A DNA stretch of 64,000 nucleotides from Tenebrio molitor (taxonomy: Eukaryota > Arthropoda > Insecta > Coleoptera > Tenebrionidae): positions 6,386,001 through 6,450,000 of the forward strand of contig NC_091049.1 in assembly GCF_963966145.1 (NCBI RefSeq). The letters are read 5' to 3'. The position numbers and the translations under genes were made by a program. The notes beneath the pieces are model-generated. The model did no database searches. It was given only the letters and a program-made list of their open reading frames with translations, and had not been told where the DNA came from. Below are positions 47,707 to 60,529 of this stretch, in pieces (position 1 is the stretch's first letter; the number at the start of each line of letters is the position of its first letter).

Positions 47707-48799
47707 GTAAGGCTGTTTTTTCAGGTTTGTTTTTCACCGGTTGGCAACGACGGAAAAATTTTGATCACCGAAATTCCTCGGCAAAACTGAAAATATTTCG
47801 ACGCACGCATTTTTTCAGACGCGACTAAAGCACACTTTCAGGGGGCTCCACACAAAACTACTTTCAGGATTTTGGTCTCACCTAAAAATTCAGACTGACA
47901 AGTTTCAGGACCACAAATCTTCAACACAAAATACACATTCTCTGAGTAAAAATTAACGAAATGGAAATAGAAAAATTGTTTCAGGAGTTGAAGCTCTGAA
48001 ATTGAATTTCTTTGAGTAGAAACGAGTTTCAGAAGCGACAATCTTATCTTCAAGTTTTTATTGTCAGCTGAAAACCGAAATTGAAGAAAATCATAGATTC
48101 AGGATCTACGAAGTCTGAAAAAATGTTGTGGCGTCTTTGACAAATGTTGATTTTTTTTTCATGATGGAGAGTTTTTTTTTCACACAAACAGTACCGAAAC
48201 AGGCACTTTTAATTATTTATTTATTTATTAATTTGCAAAATAAACTTCAGGTACCATTTACCGATTTCAAAATAGAACAAAAGAATAAATAAAAAAACTT
48301 GACTAAAAAAACAGAACACTGAAACTGAAACATATCAAATCAATTTTTTAAAAAATTTACAGACAATAAAGAAATCAAATTTTCCTCAACAAATTCTTTT
48401 TTTAATTTGCAGTCTATATAAGAGGTCAAAAAAATTTTCTTTTCAGGAATGAGCTGTCTGAAATATCCAAAATCGTGGTCAGTTTTTCAGGAAACATTTT
48501 AAACAAAAGAATATCACTTCTGGTTACAAAAAATAAAAATAATATTTTTTTCTGGACGAAAACAAAACAATCGAGAACTGTATGTAATTGTCCTTTAGCA
48601 AATATAAATGAAGGCAAAGACTGAAGGAAATAAATTCAAAACGAAATTTCCACTTTAAGACCTACAAAAATCAGTTTGAAAAAGAGTAAACATTTTTAAA
48701 TTTTAAAATATAAAAAAAAGATTTTTCGAAAATTTCCAAAAAGTTCATTTCCGAAGTAAATTCCAGACATGGCAATACAGTAGTAAAAGGAGAATGAGA

Positions 48800-49990
48800 T
48801 CCTGTTCAGAACCAAAAGTAACAAACTTGCGACAAACTCAGAATCTGAAATAATTTTTTTCTAGAATAAAAAAAATTTTCGAAAAAAAGATCAAAAATCT
48901 TGTTGAACAGTAAATTTTTTAATTTAACTAACCCCAAACAGAAATAAAAGTTTCATATTCAGAATCAAAATCAAGCTTGTGACAAAGATAAAAAACTTCT
49001 TTCCAAGATATCAGGCTTTTTACAAAAATAGTCAAGTAAAAAATAGTCAAATCAAAAATAGTCAAAAATACCGTCGATTACATAATCAAGTATAAAAAAT
49101 ACACATTTTCAAACTCAAAAACATCAGATTTGTGGCAGACAAAAAGCTTTTTTGTAATACAGAAAACAGTATTTTTCAAAAATGGTCAAAAACATCGTTG
49201 AACAATACATTTTTGAAAGCAGTACCGAATACACAATGAATTTCACTTTCAGACCCAAAAAATCAGATTTTTAATAGACTCAAACCATTCTGTTGTCAAA
49301 ATAAAAAAATGCATTTTCCAAAAATTTTAAAAATATTTTACAGGGTGTTTTTTGAAAATACATATTTCCAAATAAAAGCAATGTTTCCTTTGTCAGGTTC
49401 AAAATATCAAACTTGTGGCAACTTACACTTTGAAACAGAAACAAAAAGCAGTCGGTATTTTTCAAAAATAACCAAAAATATTAGAAGGGTGTTTTTTGAA
49501 AATATTCCCAAATCCAAAAACAATGTTTCCATTGTCAGGCTCAAAATATCAGAAATAAGCGTAAAAACACGAACAAAAAGCAATCGGTATTTTTCAAAAA
49601 TAACCAAAAATATTTGGAGGGTGTTTTTTGAAAATATTTCCAAATCCAAAAACAATGTTTCCATTATCAGGCTCAAAATATCAGACTTGTGACAACTTAA
49701 ACTTTGAAACACAAACAAAAAGCAATCGGTATTTTTCAAAAATAACCAAAAATATTTGAAGGGCATTTTTTAAAATATTTCCAAATCCAAAAACCATTGT
49801 CAGGCTCAAAATATCAGACTTGTGGCAATTTAAGTCTTAAAACACAAACAAAAACAATTTATTTTTCAAAAATAACTAAAAACTTGTCAAACTGTGATTT
49901 TTGATTTTTTAATTTAACAAAAATCACATTCAGAATCCAAAATATCAGTTTTGTGGCAAACTCAAAACATTTACTTTTCAAAATAGAAGA
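48800..49990 (+). repeat. ~130-150 bp tandem array, 9 copies, best conserved in the middle
   Basis: CAGGCTCAAAATATCAGACT with TGTGGCAACTT recurs at 48807, 48960, 49111, 49250, 49394, 49536, 49668, 49801 and 49931. The four from 49394 to 49801 also share TTTTCAAAAATAACCAAAAA and GGGTGTTTTTTGAAAATAT. The outer copies are strongly diverged. Frames of 127 and 119 codons on the two strands arise from the repeat. Confidence 0.85.
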
Positions 49991-50710
49991 TCAGCATTTT
50001 AAAAAAATTGTCAAAATCAGTACATTTTGAAACAACTCCAAATACAAACAGTCAAATTTTGAATTCCCATTTCTGGACTAAAAAGCAAATGGGTTTGTTG
50101 CAAGTTCTCGATTTTCTACCAATCCAAAAAAGTGTACGTTTTCGAAAAATGTCCAAAACTGTGTCAAACAGCCAAAACACTGAACAATTCCAAAACCAAT
50201 ACAGTTCTCGCAAAATTTGGAACAACACAAAAACAGTTTAGAGTTCTTCGAAAATTTTCCCGCTCCAGTGTTCTCAAAAATGTTCGCAGCACCAAAAACC
50301 GAAGATAAATCAATTTTCACGAGATCATTTTTTTTCGATTTTTTCCCCACTTACATTCAGGAAGCAAATTAATTTCAGGACAATACAAGCGCGGATGATC
50401 TCCTGAAATGAAATTTGTGACACTTCAGACGAGTGCATTTTGTGCGATTGCAAATTATTTTTTAGTTAGTGAGCGAAACGTTTCACGCCACGTTTGACCA
50501 GCACGAACACTGTGGGAAAATGTCAGTTCCTGAAATCCTGAAAGCTGACTGTTTTTCTAATTTTGAACGTTTAGATTGTCGCTGTTTTTTTTTTGTGAGA
50601 AGGAGTTTCGGACAGCTGAAAGCTCTTGGAAATAATTCATAGTTTCAGCGATCTGTGAAAAATTAATTTCAGTTCGTTTCAGGACAAACCGGTGTTATTT
50701 CAGCGAAATT

Positions 50711-51700
50711 CATCAAAATCGTTATTTATTTATGCAAATCTCCGGCCGAAACACAACAAAACGCATTTTGGCCCCCGGATTTTTCCGGGAACACGCCCGC
50801 GTTGCCAACTGTGGAAAACAAACCAAAAATCGCCTTACTGAAGAGTTCAAAGTTGTGTGTGGGACGCGTCACGTTGGTAACTTTGAATTCTGACGTTTCG
50901 ATCTGTTCCAGGGCGAAAACTCCACCACTTTTTTCCGGATCGCTCCTGGAGCTAAGAAAACGGCGGAGCGGGGGCGGCGAAAAAGCGAGGGGGATGCCGG
51001 CACATCCTGGAAATAAGGGGAAGTCTGGGACGCTCCTTGGACCGACTAAGCCGGCGGGCGAGGGGGGAATAAGGAGGGTGTGGCTTAATGTAAGAAATCA
51101 ATGATTCAGCAACCCCTGTAAGAAGAATACTGTGCGAGTTGGCTTTCTAATAACGGCATCGCTCCTGGAAACGGCTCGAGGGGGGCAAAAAACGCCCCCC
51201 TCCAGATTTTTACCTTTTTGCTCCCCAAGACGCGCCCTCCTCGCATAATTCATAACTTAAATTGCCAAAATGCCCCATTAATTTCTGCACTGATTTCTAA
51301 CGCGCACGTTAAGAAATACTTCGTACCTAAGCAATTTATGGCTTGCAACACTTATAAATTACGTTACACTGTTTCGCAAATTTAATTATGTTTGACGGCG
51401 TATCGATGCCGCCAGGAATTCCAGCGGAGGGTGGAAATTTATTAACAAAGCCCCGAGAAAAATTCACGCGAATTTTCATCGTGCACGGAGCGGCGTCGAA
51501 CTGATGGAGGCGGCGAAATTAATACCCACTTTATAGATTCATTCGTGCCTTGACAAAATCGACCGGGGGTGGTGTCAAATCAAAATTTGCAAAAATTACA
51601 CCTCGTCTCTAATTAGGGCTGTTTTTACTCGCGCGCAAAGCGACATGTTTGTTTTCTTAATGAACGAGAACGGGACAAAGAGCGAGTGAGAGGTGGCGAC
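50711..51700. other. GC-rich island
   Basis: CpG-containing, with G-rich + strand at 50940-51080. The 100-codon frame 50802-51104 is Lys/Gly-rich without a domain. CTGTTCCAG at about 50905-50913 is acceptor-like. Ordinary regulatory or exon island; not resolved. Confidence 0.35.
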
Positions 51701-54300
51701 GTTTACAAATTATTTCAAAAGTTACAAAAATATTTTTGCAAAGAAATGACAGATCTTGGAGAAGCATTCAATTGGTATTTTTTCCTAAGCTATAGACCAA
51801 AGAAATATTCTGATTTGATGAAACAGAAATTGACACTTTAATGGTGATGTAAATTTTGTTATTTTTATTACAAGGAGAATCTAAATAATTTTATATTTAA
51901 TGTGGGATCTACAGAAACTTAGGTGAAATTGTTTTCATATTTTTTAAATTGAAATCAGTCGATTGGTTATTTAGATTGGTTAAAATTTTTAAATTATCTT
52001 GGTGTTCGGTGAAAACATGATAATAAAATCACATAAAAAGCAACAGAAATAGGAAAATAAAAGAAACATGGTTTGGATTGTGTCTAGAACCATTTTTAAA
52101 TACAGAAACACTATGAAATTTAATAAATTTAAAATTTGTTCGTTGAAAAGTCTCAAGAAATATTGAATAGAATTTTGAAATGTTTCTGGTGTTTACTGTT
52201 TGACAGTTTGTTCCGTAAAGACAATAAGACATTAAAATGATTGTTTGTGATTATAGAAAATGATACAGAAATGATGTAAAATAAAATTGGCATTTGAAAC
52301 GCGAGATTTTCAAAGAAATTTTGAAAATTAGGTAAATAGAAACGACAGACAAGACTCCAGGAAAATGAATTAGCAAATTGCTTATATTTAATAGAAACAT
52401 TCTCTTTTCTTTACATTTGTTTTGAAAATGTCTAAATTGTAAAATTATGGAGTTTAGAGTTTATGAAAAGTTTAAAAGTGAAATTAAATTATATTTGAGG
52501 TTAAACAGGTTATGAAAATAAAAATGTGGAAAACAATAAGTTGGACCAAGAAGAACAGAAGGAAAAGAAAAGTAGGGGAAGGTATATATATTGAATAAAA
52601 AAATAATTATGTAATAGTTATGAAACTTTTAAGTAATATGATTTAGGTAATAGACAAAAGTCTTGAGAAAAATAGTTCAAAATGGCAGAAAATGTGAGTT
52701 GTAAGAAAATCATAGTAAAACAAATATTAGAGAATAAATAATACAATTAAAATTTAAAAAAAATATAATTATGTAATTAAATAAATTAAAACAATAGGCC
52801 CAGAAATGTATTTAGATAATATAAGAAATCGTATTTAAAAAAAATCAGTCAGGATTGCTAAGAAATTATAAATGGAAATTATAAATATAAAATATGAATT
52901 TTGGAATGAAACCAAAGAAGCCAATTTGGAACTAAAAAAACGAATTGTACTTGTTGTAAATCAATATACAGGATTGATTATTCACGTAAGATGGCGAGCC
53001 TGACCAGGTAAAAATGCAACCCAAAATACGATTTATAAAGCTATCTCGATCCTTATTACATAATCATAATGCCTAATGAATGTCAGAAAAAAAAACTTCT
53101 TTAACAAAGTATGATTTAATAACAATAATAAGCAATTAAAATCACAAAAGCAATGGATCATGTCGGTTCTGTCATCGTTCGAAAACATTTTCAAATACTA
53201 AATATGAGCGAAAAATGCAATGACAAGATATACCTTTCAAACTAGTAAAATACTACTTGGATTCGTGATTTCATTTTTAAATAGGTACCAAAACACATCG
53301 TATGCTTTGTAAAATGTACTTTGGGTTGCATTTTTACCTGGTCAGGTTCGTCATCTTACGTGAATAATCCTGTATAATAAATAAATCGGTTTGAAGCACA
53401 AAGAGATGAAAAGCAAGATGCAAAGAAGAATATAGTGCAAAAAGCACTGTTTCGTTTTCGAAAAAATAATAGACGGAAAGTGTGAATTGCAAGAAATAAA
53501 AATATGTACAAATAATATTTTCAGAACTGTAATTTGAGAAATTTAAATTATTAATATGTTAATAATTATTCTCTGAAGCACCTGTCACAAAATCTGCAAA
53601 AAATCCATTTCACTTTAATTTGTTTAAATTTTTTTTCTGTGACTGCTTCAAATACAAAATGACGAATCCGACTGAAAAACAAACGAGTAAGAGTAAGAGC
53701 ACCAACTTAAATTTTCACTTTGTTTGATTTTCAGAAACAATTTTTCTTGGAAACGAGGCACACAATAAGCAAACTGAGCCAGAAACAATCAAAGTTTAAT
53801 AATAAAATGATCCGACGTAGAGTCTATACAAGTTTATAATTATCGACGGGGTTGCCAAAAGAGGGTGAGACAGAATGGTTGAAATATAACGATACAAGTA
53901 CGAAATTATTTCACCGAAAAAATGAGGAAAAGATGTGTAATTTTTTCGTTGGATTATTTATCAAAACGTAATAAAATGGAGTAATTAGTGCACAAGTAAT
54001 GTAATAATGTGGCTTTAAATACGGTTAAGAAACACTAAAAAATTATTAAACTTGAAATTGTAATTGTTTCAAAATGACCATTGCACAAGAATACATTTTC
54101 AATTGCATAAAATTGTTTGAAATTTTTTTACAAAGTATGGCACTGGTCGATTAAAATACGTTGTACAGAGGAGTTGCTTAAAACGATGAAAACATAAAAA
54201 TGTGATTTCTAAGCAGCAGACATACAACAACAAAATTTTATCTTTAGAAACACTTACAGCACAATCAATACTCAAGCTATGAAAACAATAAATCCGAAAT
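51701..54300. other. AT-rich stretch with sparse ACAGAAA words
   Basis: ACAGAAAC/T at about 51823, 51911, 52043, 52102 and 52265, plus several TAGAAAC words. Otherwise simple A-rich sequence. No gene. Confidence 0.35.
52967..53374. mobile_element. Foldback MITE (TACAGGATTGATTATTCACG ends)
   Basis: Left TACAGGATTGATTATTCACG, TAAGATGGCGA, TGACCAGGTAAAAATGCAAC; right GTTGCATTTTTACCTGGTCA, TCATCTTACG, TGAATAATCCTGTA. TA flanks; non-coding. An end fragment of the same family is at 12540-12618. Confidence 0.9.
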
Positions 54301-56570
54301 TATACGAATTAGAAACATTTGAGGCATAATACAGAAAGATAAGTTTTCACTAATTATTTGATCATTTGGCAAAATATTATCATTACTATTGCAGGCAAAC
54401 AGTAAACTGTAGATGATTTAGCATCAGTTGAAACATACGAGACATGAGATTATAAAGTCAGAAAAAGCATAATGCAATGAATTTCCACACGGGCATAGTA
54501 GGTACATTTATTTCCTGGGGAATTAATAGTAGGTCTTAGAAATTTGATTAGTGTCCCATTGGAAACAAAACACGTTACAAAATTGTACTTTCAACTTTCA
54601 AAAAGGGGCATAGTACATAAATTTGCTTTCGCGGGAAGTAAAATTACCAGAAGTTCGAATAGTAGGTACTTAATTAGTTGAAGAAAAATAACGTTATAAA
54701 ATTGCACATTCAACTTTCATAAAGGGGCATAGTACGAGTACATCAATTTGCTTTCTCCGGAATAAAAAAACAATAAAAATTTGAATAGTAATTGGGAATA
54801 TTCAAATGTAAAACATTGCAAATAAAAGCACGTTAACAAATTGTAATTTTCAATAACGGGCATACTACGGAACATACGAGACATAACATAATGAAATCAG
54901 AAAAAGTATAATGCAATGGATTTCTATTCGGCCGTAGTAGATACATAAATTTGCTTCCGCGGGAATTAATAGTAATAGAAATTTGATTACTGTCTAACTG
55001 AAAACAAAACACGTTACAAAATTGCACTCTCTACTTTCAATAAAAGGCATAGTACACAAATTTGCTTTCGCAGGAAGTAAAATTAACAAAAGTTCGAATA
55101 GTACCAAGTTGAAGGAAAAACATGTTACAAAATTGCACTTTCTACTTTCAAAAAGGGGCATAGTACCTACATAAATTTCCCTTCGCATGATGTAAAATTA
55201 ACAAAAGTTCGAATAGTACCCTGATGAAGAAAAAACATGTTACAAAATTGCAGTTTCTACTTTCAAAAAGGGGCATAGTACATCAATTTGCTTTCTCCGG
55301 AATAAAAAAAAACAATAGAAATTTGAATAGTAATGGGGAAAAATCAAATATAAAACATTATAAATAAAATCACGTTACCAAATTGTAAGTTTCAATAATG
55401 GGCATAGTACAGAAACATACTCTCGCAAAAATTGGACATCAGGCATAAAATAGCATAAAATAGAAAGTTTACTTCATTATTTCCATTTTCTATGTTAGTC
55501 GATGAGTATAATGCAGAATAATACTCTCAGGCATAATAAGCAATAGAAACTTGAATACTGATTGGCACAAAATAAAAATATATAAACAGTATAGCAGTTT
55601 GAGTAATTTTGTAAGGACTGAACAAAGGCAATAAATAATTAAATATTATTTAATAGAGAAAAGGCATAAAATAATAGGAGTTTAAAAAATATAAATATAA
55701 TAAAAAAGTTCACATCTGTAGCTCTGAAATCTGGAATATTAATTAATTCAATAAATCTAGACGGACATAGTACAGAAGTATGCCCTCCCAGCTACAGAAA
55801 ATGTAAACAGAAAAAATCAACAACAAAACAAAAATCTATTTCAAAATTAAATTTAAATAAAATTAGTTAACCGACACTAGCATAAAAAACAACTGAAGAC
55901 CTGCTTCAAAATTGCGATTTATAACCTTGTGGGGCATAATACAGAAGCGTATTTTTGTAGCCGCAGAAAACAGTAAAATGTCGAAAATGCATTCATTAAT
56001 AAAAGTATAAAATTGAAAATAAAATAGGACATAATACAGAAGTATAATCTCGTAGCTACAGAAATCGATAAAACATGCAGAAATGAAACACAACAAATAA
56101 ATTTTAAATAAAAAATTATGTTTCGAAATTTCTATGTAATGTTTCCAAAAGGGCATAATGCAGGATGCCCTCCTGTCCATCGAACATAATAAAATTAGGT
56201 ACATATTTTAACGGAGTTGTAGCACCCATCAACAATTTAAAAAGAAGTGGAGGCATAGTACAGAAGTATACTCCCGCGCTCAAGAAAAAAATATTGGATC
56301 ACAAAAATGCAATGTTACACGATAAAAAACACTTATTCTTTTTGTTTTTGGGTGTGGGCACTCAAAATTGCAGTTTTTGTCATTTCTACGCGGGCATAGT
56401 ACAGAAGTAAGTGTACTCTCGCAGGCAAGAAAAAAATATTGGATCACAAAAATGCAACGTTGCTCGATAAAACAGTGTCTTTTTGTTTTTGTGTGTGAAC
56501 ACTCGAAACTGCAGTTTTTGTAATTTCTACGCGGGCATAATACAGAAGTGTTCGTCCTCAGGCAAGAAAA
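54300..56570 (+). repeat. GGCATARTACAGAAG core array
   Basis: The core GGCATAGTAC/GGCATAATACAG occurs on + at about 54323, 54493, 54606, 54726, 54857, 55047, 55157, 55272, 55399, 55764, 55933, 56027, 56152, 56251, 56394 and 56534, with degraded ones at 54943, 55444, 55532 and 55664. At 54400-55400 the surroundings also align (CACGTTACAAAATTGCACTT, TTTGCTTTCGCGGGAAGTAA, AAGTTCGAATAGTAC), showing a tandem array of about 115 bp and a roughly 450-bp higher-order repeat (54411 and 54868). To the right, the core shifts to CATARTACAGAAGTATACTC and the spacers differ. Several 64-113 codon minus frames derive from it. Confidence 0.85.
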
Positions 56571-57340
56571 AAAATGAATTGGACCGCAAAAACGCGACGT
56601 TCCGCGGTGAAACATTTATTCCATTTAGTTTTTTGGATGCAGGCAAAAACCTTTCCCATCCAAAAGGAAATTCGTATTTCTGATTTTTGTCCAAGTTGGG
56701 CGCATTGTTTGGGCAGAAGCGGGTATTAAGTTAGTTGGCTGCTCTCCGCTGGCACGGCCTGCCTCGATTAGTCTCGCCTTGATCCTGAAAGACCCGCATG
56801 AGTGAAATATGCATGAAATGATAATCGCGAAAAGTCATTATTAAAATATTCTCAGCATGTCGAGGCATAGCGTGTGCCTCTGCATGCACCTCTTTTGTTT
56901 ACATACCGTACGTTCATTTATCTTAGCTTTTCCAAGGCACACGAGATGAATAATACATTTTCTCATCTTTAATTCTATGAATCTTAAATTTCCACCCTTC
57001 CTCGGTCCCGGCGAACCGACGCACGCTCGACGGGGGTGGAAAATGCGAAAAAACTTTTCGCCACCCTCGCGCGATCAACCGACCGCTTAACCCGGAAACA
57101 AACAGGGTGAAAAATGTCCCGGAAGCCTCCCTAATTGAGCGCCCGATTAAAGGACCGGATTTTTCCGGGGCGATTTTTTAACGCAACAAGTGGCTTACCC
57201 CGGCCCGCACGGGGTGAAAAGTAGGCTAAGCTAGGTTTACTCCAGAAAAATCTACTCCTCAACAACGCAACATCTCTAGACTCCTCCCGAAGTTTTTCTG
57301 GAAACTACCCCTTCATTTTTATCGTTACTTATTAAGGGTT
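56571..57340. other. GC-richer island
   Basis: 56690-56780 and 56990-57230 are GC-rich with several CCCGG and CGCGCG words. No exon was recognised. Confidence 0.35.
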
Positions 57341-59121
57341 ATCGTAGGGTTTAAGCAAAAAAAATTGTAATACACATACAACTGCTTTATTTATTGTTAG
57401 TTCGATTAATCTTAACTAAATTATACGCTCATAGTTTAAGTTGTTTCTTAATATTATTATTATTATTATTTATGTTTGTATTGTGTTTGTACCTTTGTCG
57501 AATAAAGAATGAAAAAATGCAAGGCTACAGGGTATTTCTCACCCCCCAACCCTTGTCTCGAGGTATTCGCAGCAATCTTAGCAACAAATGAGGTATAAGA
57601 AAAGCACCGGAATGGGTGCAGATTCCTTCGTAATTCGAGTTAACGAATCATTAAGCGAGAGACTAACTTTAACTGAAGATTAAATATAATAGTTAGCGTT
57701 AACTGAACTCTAATGTCACTCATCACTTAAACGTCACTTCCTTAATTATCACATTAAGCCGGATAAGAGGGGTGGAACGACGGGGGTGGCAAAAGAGCAA
57801 CGATTCGATCGGGAAATGTGAAAACTAAAATAAAATCGAGATTTGGTGGGATCGATTTGGTTTAGATGTTTGGGTGGTGAAAGGCGAAAGTCCAGTCGCG
57901 GATTGGTTTGTGCGGATATGTTAGTCACAGGTGTGTTGGAATAACGAGAACAGAGAGGAACAGACAAGATGAAAATGTAAACTATGCGAAAGATGAAAGA
58001 GGAATAGTTAAGGAATAATAGAAGGTGGTGTGTTTGAGAAAAATAAAAATGATAAAAGGAGACAAAGAATTGGTGGAAATTCAAAGGAAGAGTGAAATAC
58101 ATACACTTTAGATAATTTACAAGAGATAAAAGAACACCATAGAATAAGAAAAGTAAAGGAAAATATTTAAAAAAAATAATATTCGGTTTAGGATTTTATA
58201 AATAAATTTTAAAATTAACTGTGGTTTCTTTAAAAAAATTTAAATATTGAAAAGTAAATCGTTTTAAACGCTTTTTAACATTTGAACTAATTTTCTTTGC
58301 AAATACTTTGGGTTTTTATGGTTGTTTAGTTTATTTATATTTAAATATGTAAATATATGTATTACTAAAGAAAGAGAAACAGAAAAGGAGAATAAAGCGT
58401 TACGTTTGAATTAATTTGGAGGTGAGAAGCAAAAATAAAGAAATAAGAATAAAACAGGAAATCACAAAAAACCGATCTTTTTATTTCTATGTAAAAAATC
58501 AAAATAGAATGTGAAGTGAAGGAAGGAAGAAAAAGAGAAATGATGGAAATAAAACAAATATAAGAAAGGAAACATGAAAAATAAAACGAGATAACCATGA
58601 AATAAATAATTCGCAGGAAAAAATACAAAACATGAAAGTAGAAAAAAATTCGGAAAAACTGAAAAGCAAATTAAAAATAGTGTTTTGCTTCTTTATACAA
58701 TCCTTTGAATTGTTAATGCTGCAGCACATGCTCTTCTTCTATTTTTTTTAGATATTTTATTGTTCAGAAATATTTGCTCATTTTGCAGTTTTCATTATTT
58801 ATTATTTTTCAAAATGTACATTACGATGTTCTGAGCTACTTAAAAGTTACGAAAGTCTTCCTCAAGACTGTCCCGTCCTAGACATCAGTTCTTACTTGTG
58901 TTTTTTTAATTTTTAGCTATACTATCTGGAACCCCTAGTTGATAGGCAACCAATTAATCACATAATTCTTTCTTAGTATAGGCAGACCATGCAAATTTCC
59001 ACAGCGCACTACAGTGTTAGAATCCTCCTGTCCTAAAATAAAAGCAAAGACAGAACAAAAAAACACATGAAGATTCTCTGTTTAATCTACTTCATAATTT
59101 AAAAGAATTCTTTCATTTTGT
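57341..59121. other. AT-rich, A/G-rich desert
   Basis: 57930-58700 is purine-rich on +, which gives hydrophobic minus frames (57749-58102, 58365-58729). These look like composition shadows. An ATT triplet run is near 57450-57470. No gene. Confidence 0.4.
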
Positions 59122-59585
59122 ATCAAAAAGAAGACAAATCAGAGCAGGCGTTGCAAATTATCGGTCATGTCGTAGCGCAATCCTATGCAAATAAGCGTTT
59201 AAAGTATGGGTGTAGACAATTTGTGGTCTCGAACAATACTTTATAATAAATCATACCTCATGAATTTTAGACGTTGGAAATATAATTGTGCATCTTATTA
59301 TTATTATCTGATAATGAAAGGTATACGATTATTTATTTATTTTAATGGAGAAAATGTAAAAACAAGGAAGAGTGACATTTTACATTCAAGAATAGGTAAC
59401 TTATCAACTTTATTGCCAAACGCGACGCCACTGGTAAGCATATTTTCCATGGAACTGTCAAAGAAACGTCAACGATGTGCTGTTCTTAACCTAGAAAATA
59501 ACTTTTCAGTTTCGGAAAAATTCACAGACAATCTAAGACAAACAAAAGATGAGGTAGCACTCTTGATTTGTTTTCTTTTTGATCA
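59122..59585 (-). mobile_element. MITE family TGATCAAAAAGAAAAC, copy 2
   Basis: Ends ATCAAAAAGAAGACAAATCA and TGATTTGTTTTCTTTTTGAT. Interior words (CGTTGCAAATTATCGGTCAT, ATGCAAATAAGCGT, TTGCCAAACGCGAC, AACGATGTGCTGTT) are the reverse complement of those at 23263-23809. The 169-codon frame across it (59206-59715) is not a gene. Confidence 0.85.
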
Positions 59586-60529
59586 TTTAACTTCCATTTT
59601 TACGCTTGTTTTGATTTTCTCAATAATTTTCGAAACTAATTTTGTTATTTTTATGACTCCTCAGACCTTATTGTACTTATTCGATTCATTGCTTATCTTC
59701 AGTTTCTTTTTTTGACAGTTACTGACATTTGTCTGAATCAATCTACGACTCGACTCTTGTCGCTCACAGCTGGCCTCGAAGTCCTTCTTTCAGGCGATTA
59801 AAACCTTTGAATTTTTTCCTTCTCTCGCCGTGGAGCCCCACGTGTAAAAAGACCCAACAGCCGCCACATATTGCACAAAACCGTAAATCGATCGTCGAAC
59901 GAGCGCTCGGAAAACATCCAAGGAATTCAAACGCTCGAACGAATAATTTTATCGTCCTTTATAAGGAATTTGATTTGGTTAGAGCGAAATTTGCTCCCCT
60001 AGAACTTGTCCCGTCTCCTTTCACGCGCCCCAAGAAAAATACAAGAAAGAGAGAGAGAGAGACACACTGACGAACTTCCATTTGTCTTTAATCGATTCAC
60101 TAAGCAACTAATAGGTGTGATATCGTCTCCTGAATTATGCAAATAGTTGGGATGAGAACGATCCCGAATTATAATTTGGTCAGGGGAATGGGGGAATCGC
60201 GAAAAGGAGAATGGGACAAGTCGAAAAAAATCATGTAAAATAATCTCGTTATGGGAGATGTGAAGGTGGATAGTGCAGTTAGAGGGCAAAGGATGTTATT
60301 TATTCAGGAGTGTTTTAATTATATTAGCCGGGTTGGGGCGCCATCTGTGGAATGAAGCGTCAGTTGGAGAGGTTGGATCGAAGTGGGCTGAGAAAACAAA
60401 AGCGAACTCTGTCAAAGGTGAAGTGAAGGTTTGAATCTCGGATAAGTTATATTTCTTCAATTGGAGTTTGTTGTGCTGAAATAATAGTAATAACAATGAC
60501 ATAAAAAGATTTCAAAAAAGTGTATTATG
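59586..60529. other. Mixed stretch with a GC patch
   Basis: 59760-60070 is GC-richer and ends in a GA run at about 60048-60062. The 113-codon frame 59729-60070 and the 96-codon minus frame 59999-60289 have no recognisable domain. Confidence 0.35.
60337..60350 (-). promoter_or_regulatory. CTCF-like site
   Basis: GGCGCCATCTGTGG on +, that is CCACAGATGGCGCC on the minus strand: the full insect core. Confidence 0.45.

Larger units (their letters stand above)
47610..50710 (+). repeat. Recurrent TTTCAGG words (3' splice-like)
   Basis: TTCAGG or TTCAGA preceded by T/C recurs on + at about 47626, 47725, 47814, 47837, 47863, 47904, 47981, 48029, 48094, 48246, 48443, 48484, 48957, 49247, 50356, 50374, 50680 and others, roughly every 60-150 bp, with GTCAGGCTC/ATCAGGCTC variants at 49394-49801. 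The same word appears with AGCTTTCA words further left. The first is the acceptor of the candidate exon. The rest may be decoys, an old tandem array, or protein-binding words. Confidence 0.5.

Noticed and set aside
49309..49766. Opposite-strand frames of 127 and 119 codons
   Set aside because: Both arise from the 130-140 bp tandem repeat; the peptides merely mirror the repeat unit.
59206..59715. 169-codon + strand frame
   Set aside because: It runs across a MITE whose other copy (23263-23809) does not encode it; no domain is recognisable.
60420..60445. Possible tRNA T-loop (GGTTTGAATCTCGG)
   Set aside because: No matching T-stem, box A or acceptor stem within tRNA distance.
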